From Deroplatys truncata (taxonomy: Eukaryota; Arthropoda; Insecta; Mantodea; Mantidae), in the NCBI GenBank assembly GCA_030765065.1, contig CM060979.1:17451001-17515000 (forward strand): 64,000 nucleotides of DNA. The letters run 5' to 3'. The notes below the pieces were generated by a model that saw only the letters and a program-made list of their open reading frames with translations, did not search any database and was not told the origin of the DNA. Below, piece by piece: positions 11,930-21,815 of the stretch. The stretch's first letter is position 1, and each line of letters opens with the position of its first letter. Both the position numbers and the translations under genes were made by a program.

Positions 11930-12860
11930 ATGCATCATAAAGCAACAATCACCCAAGACAGAAACAACCTGGCTGCCGGACCTTGCACGGTGAGCCTTTT
12001 ACACCCGAATGACAATTTAATTTCATTTACTGCCCCGTTCTTTAGAAATGATTTTTTATAGTGAATTCTCCCCTTTATTCCTTATAACTGCTATTTCCCG
12101 ATACCCAGCTATACCTAAACACGGACGAAGAACCTCTGGTATTCACGCAAAAGGATGTGGAACATCGGCGGGAAGTCGGACTTCCATAACTTCCCCGCGA
12201 CAGTCTTCCAAATTCTGGAAATGCGGCGTTTTCACATAATACCTACCGGAGCCCTTAACATATAGAACGAAAGGGAGGTGAAGCTGGTGAATATGTAGAT
12301 TCCGAACTCCCAGGTTGCCAAGTTAACATCTTTGGACACCGAGCGAGATGGCTCCGCGGTAACGTAGATCCCGGGTTCGATTCCTGTCGACAGCCCACTC
12401 TGAACATGGGCTTTTCGCGGTGCTCTCTGGTCGATAGGCGAATGCTGGGATGGTCTCGCATCTACCACGATTTCTTTACCATCGTTTCGCTGTATTGCGA
12501 TTCCTTCTTATCTGTGCTTCTAGGTTTCGTGGCGTATAGCGGTTCCGGACAGATGACGCGGATGGTTGGTCAAAGGAACGAGTACCCCCCGTGGACGCTA
12601 GAGGGCTGCTTGGTCAACAGGCCGTCGAACTCCTGAAGTGGGACGGGTCTTCTAGCCCGGAACTGTTATGGACTTTTGCGCGTCTCTGTGGCCTGTCGCC
12701 TCCTGTGGTTCCTTCACTTTATCACCTATTAGGTCACGGTGCGCGAGGTGTCCACCTATAACCTAACATCTTTGAAAAGACATAGAAGAGCAATCTTCTC
12801 AGTTGTTAATTAAGAAATATTCGTTCACAGCTTTCTAATGCTAGCAATTTTCTCTCTTTA
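11930..12860 (+). repeat. Family E repeat, split by a SINE
   Basis: The outer parts (11930-12323 and 12764-12860) match 38401-38995 in order, including CTGGCTGCC(G/C)GAC, GACAGTCTTCCAA and CAATCTTCTCAGTTGTTAAT. A third, inverted copy is at 54120-54391. Class unknown. In both complete copies its right end runs into other repeats (family D here, family A at 38996). Confidence 0.6.
12335..12763 (+). mobile_element. tRNA-derived SINE (family SINE1), complete copy
   Basis: A tRNA-like head has an A-box-like GCGAGATGGCTCCGCGG and a B-box-like GGGTTCGATTCC (12371-12382), the internal RNA polymerase III promoter pattern. A body of about 370 bp follows. The direct repeat TAACATCTTTG flanks it (12324-12334 and 12764-12774), an 11-bp target duplication inside family E. 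Related copies are at 33389-33864 and 51593-51995. Like all SINEs it would rely on a LINE for retrotransposition. Confidence 0.85.
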
Positions 12861-13042
12861 TACAATTATTTAGCATGACCTGTTAACAAAGAATTACACC
12901 ACAAGCATAAATGAAATAAAGCACAATGTTCTTACATGAGGGTTATTAAAATATTACGGCATTGGTATCCCAAACGTATCTTATGAGTATATATACTCGA
13001 TTCTCCTTTATTCCTAAACCACGACCGTCTACATACAATGTA

Positions 13043-14342
13043 TAGATTCTTTCAACAAGAGTGTCCTATCTTTGAACTTAAATAAAACACGTTCTATAAA
13101 TGATAGCGGTTTATTTCTTTTTTTATTTTGGAACATAATTAATGTCATTACGTATGGCAGAGAACATCAGTTAAGTGACCGCCGCGACTTCGTTGGGTTG
13201 CGCGTATACGGTTGACCCAATTTTCAATGGCACGAGAACGTAAATTATGTCCAACTTCACGAATAACACGCGTGGTGTTATTCATAAGATCATTTACTGA
13301 TTCTGGCTTGTTGACATAAACTCGAGATTTAATATAACCCCACAAGAAGTAATCCAACGGCGTTAAATCACATGACCTCGGGGCCAGTTAGCAATACCAC
13401 CACGGGAAATGATGAAACTCTGAACTTCTCCTTCAAAGATCGATTGTTTCGAGAGCAGTATGACATGTGGCACCATCTTGCTGGAACCAGATGTTTCCGA
13501 GATCCATACCATTTAATTGAGGCCAAAAATAGTCCCTTATAAGAGCCCGGTATCTTTCGCCATTGACAGTTAGAGCTTCTCCATCTTCATCTTGGAAAGA
13601 ATATGCACCAATGATTCCACCATACCAAAATCCACACCACACAGTAACCTTTAGGGGAAGAAGTGGTCGTTCTTGAATCTGCATTGGATTGTGATTGCCC
13701 CAATAGCGGCAATTTTGTTTGTTAACACAACCATCCATCCAAAAGTGGACTTCGTCGCTGAAGATGATTTTTCGACAAAAATCCGGGTCAGCTTCCAATT
13801 GGTCCATAGCCCAGTCAGCGAATACGCGGCGCAACCCATGGTCGTTGGGCTTTAGTTCTTAAGTTAATACCATTTTGTAAGCGTAAAACTTCAAGTCCAG
13901 ATGTAGAATTTGCCAAGTTGTGGTTGGTGAATGCCCCAATTCTTGCGCTCGAAGAGCAATTGATTTGCTTCCGTTCTCGCGTGCACTCTCACGAACGGCG
14001 CCTATATTTACGTTGGAGCGCTTACGTCGATTACGCACAGGCGTTCCTTGATCGCTGACAGAACCACTTCTTTCAAATTTATCGATCAAACGCCTAATGG
14101 TTCTCTCGCAGGGACGATTATGCACACCGTAAACTTCACGCAATACACGGAAGGTTTGGCGAACAGATGATCCATTTTGATAATAAATTTTCACAGTTTC
14201 TACGCGTTGCTGAATGCTGTATCGTTCCATGGCTATTTGTCAATAACAACTGTAACCACATGAAAAAGAGACTGCTGTAACTCAATAACAACGGCAGCTA
14301 TCACATGTTAAAGATAGGACACTCTTGTTGAAAGACCCTTTA
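13043..14342 (-). mobile_element. Mariner-like transposon inserted in family D
   Basis: Inverted terminal repeats share TCTTTCAACAAGAGTGTCCT at the left (from 13048), and the same sequence in reverse complement ends near 14336. TA dinucleotides border both ends, so exact ends are uncertain by a few bases. The interior carries one minus-strand transposase frame. The flanking family D sequence is continuous across the insertion when compared with 40375-40975. Confidence 0.85.
13148..14230 (-). pseudogene. Mariner-like transposase, about 360 codons, nearly in one frame
   Basis: Starts at ATG 14230 (MERYSIQQRVETVKIYY). Residues 1-120 form the DNA-binding domain, with RTIRRLIDKFERSGSVSDQG and a second helix-turn-helix (ALRAQELGHSPTTTWQILH). 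An in-frame TAA at about 13857 follows YKMVLT. The same frame continues through IIFSDEVHFWMDGCVN (first D) and IWFQQDGATCHTA (second D). A compensating pair of one-base shifts then produces TGA and TAA between 13435 and 13385; the displaced frame still reads ISRGGIANWP. The original frame returns with CDLTPLDYFLWGYIKSRVY (third D, about 40 residues after the second). All three catalytic D residues survive. One nonsense codon plus one frameshift pair inactivate an otherwise full-length gene. Confidence 0.85.
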
Positions 14343-14723
14343 TATATTTCCTTGGAATGACATATCCGGGCATTTGTTTTATTTTACATGCATATTCTTT
14401 GGAGTAACAACGCCTGGTTTATACTCCAAGGCATTCTCAACTAAAAGTCAAGGCCTTTTCTCAAGCATGTTATTTTGCAACTCCAATGTGCAACGAGGAC
14501 CGAGTGGGACGGCTCAAAAGGCAACATCTGTGACCCACATGCGGGAGGTTCTGGATTCAAACTCCCGGACCGACCAATGTGACCGAAGGTTTTTTTTTCA
14601 TGATTAACTTCGGTCGCTAGGGAATGTTGGGTTGGATAATTTGATCCGCGAATTTTCCATATTTTTCACCGCAAAACCAGCCACTGGGCTGATCACCGAT
14701 CCTGGAGATGCTATAATCCAGAG

Positions 14724-15874
14724 TAGGGATGTGACAAACAGTTATTTTTGAGTAATGGTTATAACTGTCACAGTATCTGCGCGTTAATGGTTACATGTAA
14801 TGCTTACCAGTAACGTTTCAATATGAACGATATCGTTGCTAGCCTTGCGGTACGCGCATATACTGTCACTAAATAGCATTAATTGTTTCTTCATACCCGC
14901 ATAAGCCGTGCAGCTATAATCGTATGTGAATAACCATCTCAATGCAATGCAGTACTGACTGATCGGTCACCTATATTCGAAGGGATACGCAACACGCTGT
15001 AGTAAATAAATGCGCATTTGCAACTCCATGCGAGGATGACTAAAGTTGTAAAGGAATTCAGGTAACTAGTTCCCGATAAGCTATATCAATGCCGTGCACG
15101 TGCAGTGAATGTCATCCAGGCTTGGTAACACTCTCGTTTTTTCAGTAACCGTTAACGCGATAACTAGTAGTCTTCTTATTTTGTTAACCGTTATTAGATA
15201 ATTAGTTATTTCTATTCGCTATTTTGGTAACCGTTATTGGGTAACTAGTTACTTTGTATTTGCTATTTTGGTGAGCCTTATTGGGTAACTAGTTACTTTG
15301 TATTTGCTATTTTTGTAACCGTTATTGGGTAACTAGTTACTTTGTATTTGCTGTTTTGGTAACCGTTATTGTGTAACTAGTTAATCTGTATTTGCTATTT
15401 TGGTGAGCCTTATTGGGTAACTAGTTACTTTGTATTTGCTATTTTTGTAACCGTTATTGTGTAACTAGTTACTTTGTATTTGCTATTTTTGTAACCGTTA
15501 TTGTGTAACTAGTTACTTTGTATTTGCTATTTTTGTAACCGTTATTGGGTAACTAGTTACTTTGTATTCGCTGTTTTGGTAACCGTTATTGTGTAACTAG
15601 TTACTTTGTATTTGCTATTTTTGTAACCGTTATTGGGTAACTAGTTACTCTGTATTTGCTATTTTGGTGAGCCTTATTGGGTAACTAGTTACTTTGTATT
15701 TGCTATTTTTGTAACCGTTATTGTGTAACTAGTTACTCTGTACTTGCTATTTTGGTGAGCCTTATTGGGTAACTAGTTACTTTGTATTTGCTATTTTTGT
15801 AACCGTTATTGGGTAACTAGTTACTTTGTATTCGTTACTTTGGTAACCGTTACGTTATTCTCTGTCCATCCCTA
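14724..15874. mobile_element. hAT-type MITE containing a satellite array
   Basis: Ends are TAGGGATGTGACAAACAG on the left and the complement of TAGGGATGGACAGAG on the right. The exact 8-bp direct repeat ATCCAGAG flanks them (14716-14723 and 15875-15882). An 8-bp duplication with a TAGGG-type terminus is the hAT signature. There is no transposase. The interior is about 400 bp of unique sequence followed by the 44-bp tandem array. Confidence 0.85.
15125..15856 (+). repeat. 44-bp tandem array (about 16 units)
   Basis: The unit is 44 bp, centred on the perfect palindrome GTAACTAGTTAC and followed by TTTGTATTTGCTATTTT. Starts at 15241, 15285 and 15329 confirm the period. Two unit types alternate irregularly, GTAACCGTTATTG and GTGAGCCTTATTG. 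The first two units are degenerate. The array runs up to the right end of the hAT MITE, where a last GTAACCGTTACG lies about 15 bp from the TIR. Confidence 0.95.
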
Positions 15875-16175
15875 ATCCAGAGATTGCTTGCTCCTCGACA
15901 GGCTACTGACCCAAAACATCGGCTTGTAAGCCTTTGGGGATGTAAGTCCTACAAAGAGGAGGATAATTCTTTAGAAAGGATGTGTTACAAGTCCTTTTTA
16001 ATCTTTTAGTAATTTATGTAACGAACTTCGAGGTGTTTTGTAACCCCAAGTCCGTCAGGAATACTTGGGATTTGAAAAGTGAAAGAATTACCAAAATCAA
16101 TTGTGTAGTTTTTGAGATTACCCTACACATATACACAATTTTTCTCTTTTTGTAATATTAACATAGATGAAGTGG

Positions 16176-17999
16176 CCATAAGGGGGCCACATACTTTAAG
16201 GCTGGTTGCTATCTGTGGGCTACAAGTTATTTAAAGTGCCGAACTAACCCCTCTAAATCGTCTTCCCAACATCGATTTTCTTCTTTTCTTACGTTCGCCT
16301 CCTTGGTCCTCTGTTTATCAAACCGTGTGTGGTGTTTTGGTGCTTGTAGAAGCTGGTCATGCTCGTAAATAAACTACTATCTTTTGAGAACGTCACAACA
16401 GATGTTTTTTATGTTATTTTCCTCTTCCAATCCCCTCTCCGACTTGTGCGCACCTACAGAGGTTCCAAAAACGTGTGCCAGGCGACAGGTCATGAACCTC
16501 GACATCACCGTATCCTAGCAACGGCCACCTCTGTCTCGCAAACAAATAAAAAGAACTTCATTGTATTCGGCAAAATCAGTCTCCTTTCCTGTCTTTCATA
16601 ACGAGAATTTTTCCGCAGGTAAATGTTCTCTGCTGAAATACGACGTAAGTGAAAAGAGCAACTCAGTGACTTTGCAGTTTTTGGAATAAGGAAATACTCC
16701 CATTAAAAAAATGCCTTGGAACAGGGTTCACAACCTTCTCTAGTGACGTAAGCAGCGTTTTAGAAGTACCAGTAAGCAAACTTTACGAGAGAAATGCCTT
16801 ATTTTCCAGTACAAGTGTCAAAACAAACATTATAACTCTGTGGTGTGTCAGTAGCCTGTCTGCCTCACACTCCAGAGGTCCTGAGTTGTAATCTAGTTAC
16901 GGCGAGTTACATAAATATGGTTTTTTCCGTGTTTTCTCTTATCCTGAATATATGAATATCGGGCAAATTTCAGCTCTTGGGACCACGGGCTCATCTGCGT
17001 ATCCTATTGCCCATTTCATTCATTCATCGTCCGATACGACATACTCGGTTAAGGAATATATAGTTATCCGTAGATAAACAAAGATACGTCGCGCTCGCGC
17101 CCGCGTAAACACCAGTAGAGCTATCCGCAGATAACGTCAATTTTCTGGAAGTTTCTTTCCCCCCTCTGTGGAAGATTGCATTGGCTATAATTATAGGACA
17201 GCGTTCTCGGGAGAGGAATCAGTGAGCGAGTTAGCGAAAGCATTTCTGCAGCGACATCAAGCGCACTTCTCCGAGCGAGTTAGTGTATATTGCCGTAACG
17301 TGCAGCGAGTGTTATTGCAGAGCGAGAGCTTGTGGACGTCCTGTGTTCGACGCCCTAGCGAGTGAACCGTCCGGAAGAAGCGAGTATTGCATTACGCCGC
17401 TACGTCAAGGAAAGTGAAGTGAAATAGATCCAGTTGATATTAGTGAAGTGACATGGTAAATTAAGTGAAGTCCCAGTTAAAGCTGAACCATATCCAAAGT
17501 AACAGTGAGAACTGAGAAAAGTGACAGCTGAAAAACTGAACTAACTCACAACATGTGTGTCTGTGTGCGTGTATTATAATAGCATATAACATAACAGTAC
17601 TACAGATTTGTTTATTTATTATACCAGTATTTTAGAATTAGATGTTTACGAGAGAAAAGCTTAAATATCCCTATTCACTGGAGTGTTCTGTGAAATTTCC
17701 TAAAATTAATTCCCTTGAATTTAAAATGTGCGTGGCGCTGTGGGCTAAATCGTGGAGCTCTGATTCCCGGCAACTAATGTCCGCTGCGTCGATCCCACTC
17801 TGGGAGTGCGGAATTTTAAGCCCCGGGTATAGGACCGGTGCCCATTCAGCATCGTGAGGAAAGTGAGGAGCTGCGATAGGTAGTGGTCCTGTCCTCGTGA
17901 GCCAATTTACCGGCTGGGGAATGCGTTATCTCCCCGTATAGATTAGATGATCGCACACCATTGCCGTGCGTACGTGGGCGTGAGACGTTTTATATCATT
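16176..17999. other. Unassigned region with weak tRNA-like and promoter-like patches
   Basis: 16843-17045 has a degraded tRNA-like B box (CTGAGTTGTAATCT) and may be an old SINE. 17060-17600 has paired TATCCGTAGATAA and TATCCGCAGATAA motifs, a TATAATTATAG box at about 17181 and ATCAGTGAG about 35 bp downstream, then AGTGAAGTGA repeats; this resembles an LTR U3/R/U5 but no TG...CA ends were found. 17730-17990 is GC-richer, with no recognised product. Confidence 0.3.
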
Positions 18000-18456
18000 A
18001 ACCATCTCTGAGATATCCGTTATTAATGGTTCGAATTATTCATTATTAGGTCATTCTTTTAAAGTCCTTTCAGCATTCAGTTGTTTCTGTCATGGAAACA
18101 GTATGGAATTTTAAGGCCAGCATATAGCGTCCAGTTGTTAAACATTTGACTATCGCTGTTCTCTTTGTATATATAACGAAATGTGTAATGTAGCTGTTTC
18201 TGTAAAGGGTTATTTGGAATTAAAATGTAGTAGACAGAAAAATAAGATTTAGTAAGAATAGTTCGTATACTCACTAATAAACGATAGAGGATAGAGAAAG
18301 TCATGTGAACGTATCCTATCAGATTTTTAAAATATTAGACTACTGTTGTCTCCTGTATTATCCTTGTACCTGCACGAAATGTGTAAGAAACGATCTCTGC
18401 GAAAGTTTATCTGGATTAACCTAAAGAAAATTGAAAAATAAAACTTTTGTCGCAAA

Positions 18457-19720
18457 AGTTTGTAGGCTCTCATCGAGTGAACACGGGGCACCAGCTCCGC
18501 AGCCTTCAAGCTTCCCTCCCGTAAGGGAAAGGAAGAGATCAACGCAACCGAACAAGATCTTCCGGCCATTTCGCCGCCGCCTGCCGAAGCAACCACTAAC
18601 TCGCCGACCAGCACAGCCTACCGCACACTGCCGAACCGCTTCTCCGCCGTTGTCCTTGGTGTGCATTGCCAACTCCCGGCAACCCTACTCCTCAACACCG
18701 CACAACGCTTCTGGCCGTCTGCGGCCAGGGCTACGAGGATCAGGAATGGACGAGGTCCTACACCGCTGGTCAGATTGGAATTCATGGACTGCTTTGGGCG
18801 CAGGGCTGCCCTTGTTAGGGTAAACCCTGCCGCTTGAGGCTGGCCGAAGTGTTCGCCATACGCCACATCGCCGCCGCTCCCCGCTGCCATTACTACGGGA
18901 ATGCATCACTCACCGCCGACTGCAGGGCACACGACCTGACACATCGCCGCCGCTTCTGCGCCTCTTGTGGAGGCCAGGCACTATACCGGCCAGGCCGCGT
19001 GCCCACTTCATGCACACCGAACTCTACCGACGCAGAACTTCGCACCGCCTCCCCAGGCTCAGGCTCTGCACATCACAACCGACGCTGCCCCTGAAATACT
19101 CCAGAAGCTGGAGGAGATTCAGGCGGAACTGCTGCACCTATCGGAGAAGATTTCAACCCTGGAGGAGGATGTCACCGAAGCAATCAGGTTCCCGCTCGTC
19201 AACACAGTGGTGCTGACGGACAAGGTAGCCCACATAACCACATCTATCAGAAAGTACGTCAAGGAGGTGGTGGCAGCTCTCAGACGATGCTGGACGAAAG
19301 ACTTCCAACGCCCACACTCAGCCAGGTTCCGGCTTCAAAGTCTCGCGGTGGCCGGTTTGGCCGCTAGCGCACACACACCCAGCTACTTCCTCTACACCCG
19401 CACATTACACTTCCTATACATTCCATACACCCTGAATTCCCAAAGGCGCAAGTAGCGCCTCGGTCATGCTTGCGTCCTGGCGCCTTACCTTCACCTGGCT
19501 TAGGCCCTAGTGGCCGGCCAATATATCCTTACCTCTGAATACGCTGGTGCAACAGTTTACAGCCTCACTAACACACATGACTTCCTCGTTTTCCTTCTTC
19601 CATATTTTCCTTCCGGTGGAGGAGTTTTTAGTGGGTATGCCGACTATTGGTAAGTCCCACACTCTTAATCCCGACTCCCATCGGAATCATTTTCTCCTCC
19701 ACTCGAAAAAAAGAAGAAAT
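18457..19720 (+). mobile_element. GC-rich retro-insertion of unknown origin, A-rich tail
   Basis: This 1.26-kb block is far more GC-rich than anything around it. It interrupts an old family A copy, is bordered by GCAAAA on both sides (18452-18457 and 19721-19726) and ends in an A-rich tract beginning CTCGAAAAAAAGAAGAAATG. That pattern fits retrotransposition of a plus-strand transcript: a LINE fragment or a processed pseudogene. The 6-bp duplication is short and could be coincidence. Confidence 0.5.
18967..19455 (+). CDS. Unrecognised open frame with a coiled-coil segment
   Basis: The frame is open from the stop at 18937-18939 to the stop at 19453-19455 (about 171 codons), with no ATG near its beginning. 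It is therefore either the 3' part of a longer product or not translated. Residues about 40-70 from 18967 contain EILQKLEEIQAELLHLSEKI and STLEEDVTEAI, a clear heptad pattern of a short coiled coil. The C-terminal part is rich in aromatic residues (YFLYTRTLHFLYIPYTL). Coiled coils of this kind occur in LINE ORF1 proteins and many others; I do not recognise the family. Shorter open frames in the other phases upstream (18431-18823) are probably a consequence of high GC. It sits wholly inside the retro-insertion. Confidence 0.25.
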   Translation: MEARHYTGQAACPLHAHRTLPTQNFAPPPQAQALHITTDAAPEILQKLEEIQAELLHLSEKISTLEEDVTEAIRFPLVNTVVLTDKVAHITTSIRKYVKEVVAALRRCWTKDFQRPHSARFRLQSLAVAGLAASAHTPSYFLYTRTLHFLYIPYTLNSQRRK

Positions 19721-19904
19721 GCAAAAATAAACGACAGTGGGTAGAAAAGTCACGTGAAAGTAATATCTTTTTTTTTGTTCTTGCGAAACGTCCTTTTCTT
19801 TTGCACTTTTACACTTGCTGACTCCTACAATATCAGTTTTGGCACATAAACCACAGTTACTTTTAATGGAAAGACATTTTTAATGAAGCTAAAACACTAC
19901 ACTC

Positions 19905-20585
19905 GTTGCTAATTGCAAATCACTAAAATATCTAATGTGTTGCATTCACATGATGTTCTAAATCACTTCTCTACCTACCAACTGTTCCTACAGAAGCTTA
20001 TGTTATCTGCTTCACGTATTTGTAGAAAAGCTTTTTTTGTTTTTCTTTGCATGACCACGAGAAAACAACGAATAGCGACTTCGAACTTGAAGGAAGATAA
20101 GTACTTGAAAATTCAAAACAATAACTAAAGAATATCTCTAAAATTGTAAACATTACGACATTTTTACATATATTGGGTGCTTTTACGAGATGAGCATTTT
20201 TTTTAAGTGAGATTTCTTACGGTTTACCAATATCCTTCCGAATGAAGAGGACTTCACACGCTATTCCTAGAAAATTCAAAGTATACATTTTATTTGCGAT
20301 GAAAATATCTTTAATATACGACATTTTAATAAAAATCGTTACAGCCATTTCTGAGAAAATAAAATCAACGAAAAATGTTCTACTAAAAGGGTAGTTTGGG
20401 GTGAGGGATTGTGTTGAAAATCTTCGTCTCGCTTCCTTGGAAAATGTTGAACATAAATACCAGGTTTTGGTATTTTTGAGTTATGCTGCGCACATGCAGA
20501 CGGACAAGAGAGACAGACAGGTACGCACACAGGGGCGGACCTTCTGCTATTTTTGCTAGATTTAGGGGACCTCAAAACGTGCACG
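19905..20585 (+). repeat. Old-subfamily family A element
   Basis: M1 begins ATCTAATGTGTTGCATTCAC and ends about 20060. M2 continues through TTACGGTTTACCA and GGGTAGTTTGGGGTGAGGG to the tail with GGGGACCTCAAAACGTG. The microsatellite position holds only AGACAGACAGGTACGCACAC. Confidence 0.65.
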
Positions 20586-20624
20586 TGACGTTAAGTAACA
20601 ATATCCTAATAAGTTAAGTTTAAT

Positions 20625-20872
20625 TTATATCCCGCCTTTAAATACAGTGGTCTTATCGGCAGCCTTTCCTTTGGAACATATTCCCTATAGGCAATGGTGT
20701 TAACTCGTGTTCGCTTGTATTTGGATTTCTGGTAACTTTGGGTTTTAATCATTAGATCCCACATTTACGCTCTTTCAGACACTGGGGAGGATAGGGAATA
20801 ATCGGGTTAGATTCCCGACTCCTCGTACAGCAGCCAGCTGCTCTACCGACTGAGCTACGGGGTCAGCCGGTT
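20625..20872 (-). mobile_element. tRNA-derived SINE (family SINE3), minus strand
   Basis: Reading the minus strand from 20865, the head contains TAGCTCAGTCGGTAGAGCAG, a canonical tRNA D-arm/A-box. The B-box position is degenerate (GGGAATCTAACCC). The body shares TGGTGTTAACTCGTGTTCGC (plus-strand reading) with copies at 44835-45425 and 51337-51592. Confidence 0.7.
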
Positions 20873-20879
20873 CCAATTG

Positions 20880-21140
20880 TTCAATTCATAGACATTTTTA
20901 TAAAGTCCTTTCAACATTCAGTTGTTTCTCGCGATGTCATGGAAACAGTATGCAATTTTAAGGCCAGCATGTAGCGTCCAGTTGTTAAACATTTGACTAT
21001 CGCTGTTCTCTTTGTATCTATAACGAAACATGTAGTACAGATATTTCCGAAAATAAACTTTCGTAAGTATAATTTGTATAGCCCCTAATAAGCGACAGAG
21101 GGCAGAGAAAGCCATATAAATGTAACACATAAGATGTTTT
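20880..21140 (-). repeat. Old family A M1 fragment
   Basis: Matches 18060-18310 closely (CAGTTGTTTCTCGCGATGTC, TAAGGCCAGCATGTAGCGTC). About 80 bp are deleted in the middle. Ends with AAATGTAACACATAAGATG. Confidence 0.65.
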
Positions 21141-21815
21141 TTTGTTCATTCTTTCTTACTTTTTTATCCCTCCTCCGCCGTTTCAGCTAAGCCCGGTTAA
21201 GCGGGGTTTTATTGCATATAAAACACATGCAGTTTCCTTGGAAGCACAGCATATTCTAAAACAAATGCATTTTAATATAGCATAGTTTAGAGTACAATAT
21301 GAAGAAAATGTAAAATATGGTTACCACAGATTTTGCTAAAAGCGCCACTACTAACTAAAAATAAAAGTAGGTCAAATAACCAAATTTATAAATTCACATG
21401 TTTCAGTGAATGTGTGAGTCATCCTGGGTTGCTATTCCTCGTTTACGAGAGAAGGAAACACAACTGAGCGTTCTCTCTGTGCTTGTTTCGAGAATGCAAT
21501 TTTCCATTTATTCATTCCACATTCATTTCGAAGATTTCATTTCGTAGTTTGTTGCTTTCCTGAATACGCTTCTATCTGCGCTTCTGCGTTACTAAAGCTT
21601 GGTTTCATGCAAAAGCATTTGCATTTCCAATGAACTCACCTTCTCAGGGAATGCTGCATAACGTCAAGGAAAATTTTCTGAAGAGAAACTAGAAAGAACA
21701 TCCGAAAGTGACTTGACTTCAGAATATTAATTTTAAAAGATCTTCGTCCCTTTTCGTATACTTATTGCAACCAGGTACCATTTTACTTCTTAGAATTCAA
21801 AATAAAATTTAAGTG
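21141..21815. other. Unassigned region with a repeat shared at 45.7 and 41.3 kb
   Basis: 21170-21290 contains CCCGGTTAAGCGGGGTTTTA and CATGCAGTTTCCTTGGAAGC. The latter is shared with 45785-45830 and, more loosely, 41280-41310. The CGGTTAAGCGGGGTTTTATTG end resembles a pogo/Tigger terminal repeat, but no second end was found. The rest (21300-21815) shows nothing recognisable. Confidence 0.35.

Larger units (their letters stand above)
14497..15985 (+). mobile_element. tRNA-like SINE unit split by a hAT MITE
   Basis: The head GGACCGAGTGGGACGGCT has an A-box-like pattern and GGATTCAAACTCC (about 14552) a B-box-like pattern. The body runs to 14723 and resumes after the MITE at 15883 (ATTGCTTGCTCCTCGACAGG), ending near 15985. 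The B box is degenerate and I could not define the target duplication, so SINE status is probable rather than certain. Confidence 0.5.
12880..16175 (+). repeat. Family D repeat carrying a mariner and a SINE-like unit
   Basis: Pieces at 12880-13040, 14345-14496 and 15986-16175 match successive parts of 40375-40975, e.g. CTTACATGA.GGTTATTA, TGGCATTCTCA/AGGCATTCTCA and GTTTTTGAGATTAC. The intervening blocks are insertions described separately. A minus-strand partial copy is at 52645-52905. The 3' part has a CA-type microsatellite and an ATATTAACATAGAT or ACTAGTATAGAT end. A Helitron-like origin is possible but not shown. Confidence 0.6.
18000..19780 (-). repeat. Old family A M1/M2 pieces split by a GC-rich insertion
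   Basis: 18000-18330 is an old-subfamily copy on the minus strand ending AGAGAAAGTCATGTGAACGT. A second begins at about 18335 and breaks at 18456; it resumes at 19721 with ATAAACGACAGTGGGTAGAA and ends GTCACGTGAAAGTAATATC. The break lies in the same stretch that is continuous at 11580-11660. Confidence 0.6.

Noticed and set aside
20830-20866. tRNA gene on the minus strand (GCTCAGTCGGTAGAGCAG)
   Set aside because: The T-arm is degenerate and the sequence continues into a SINE body shared with two other loci.
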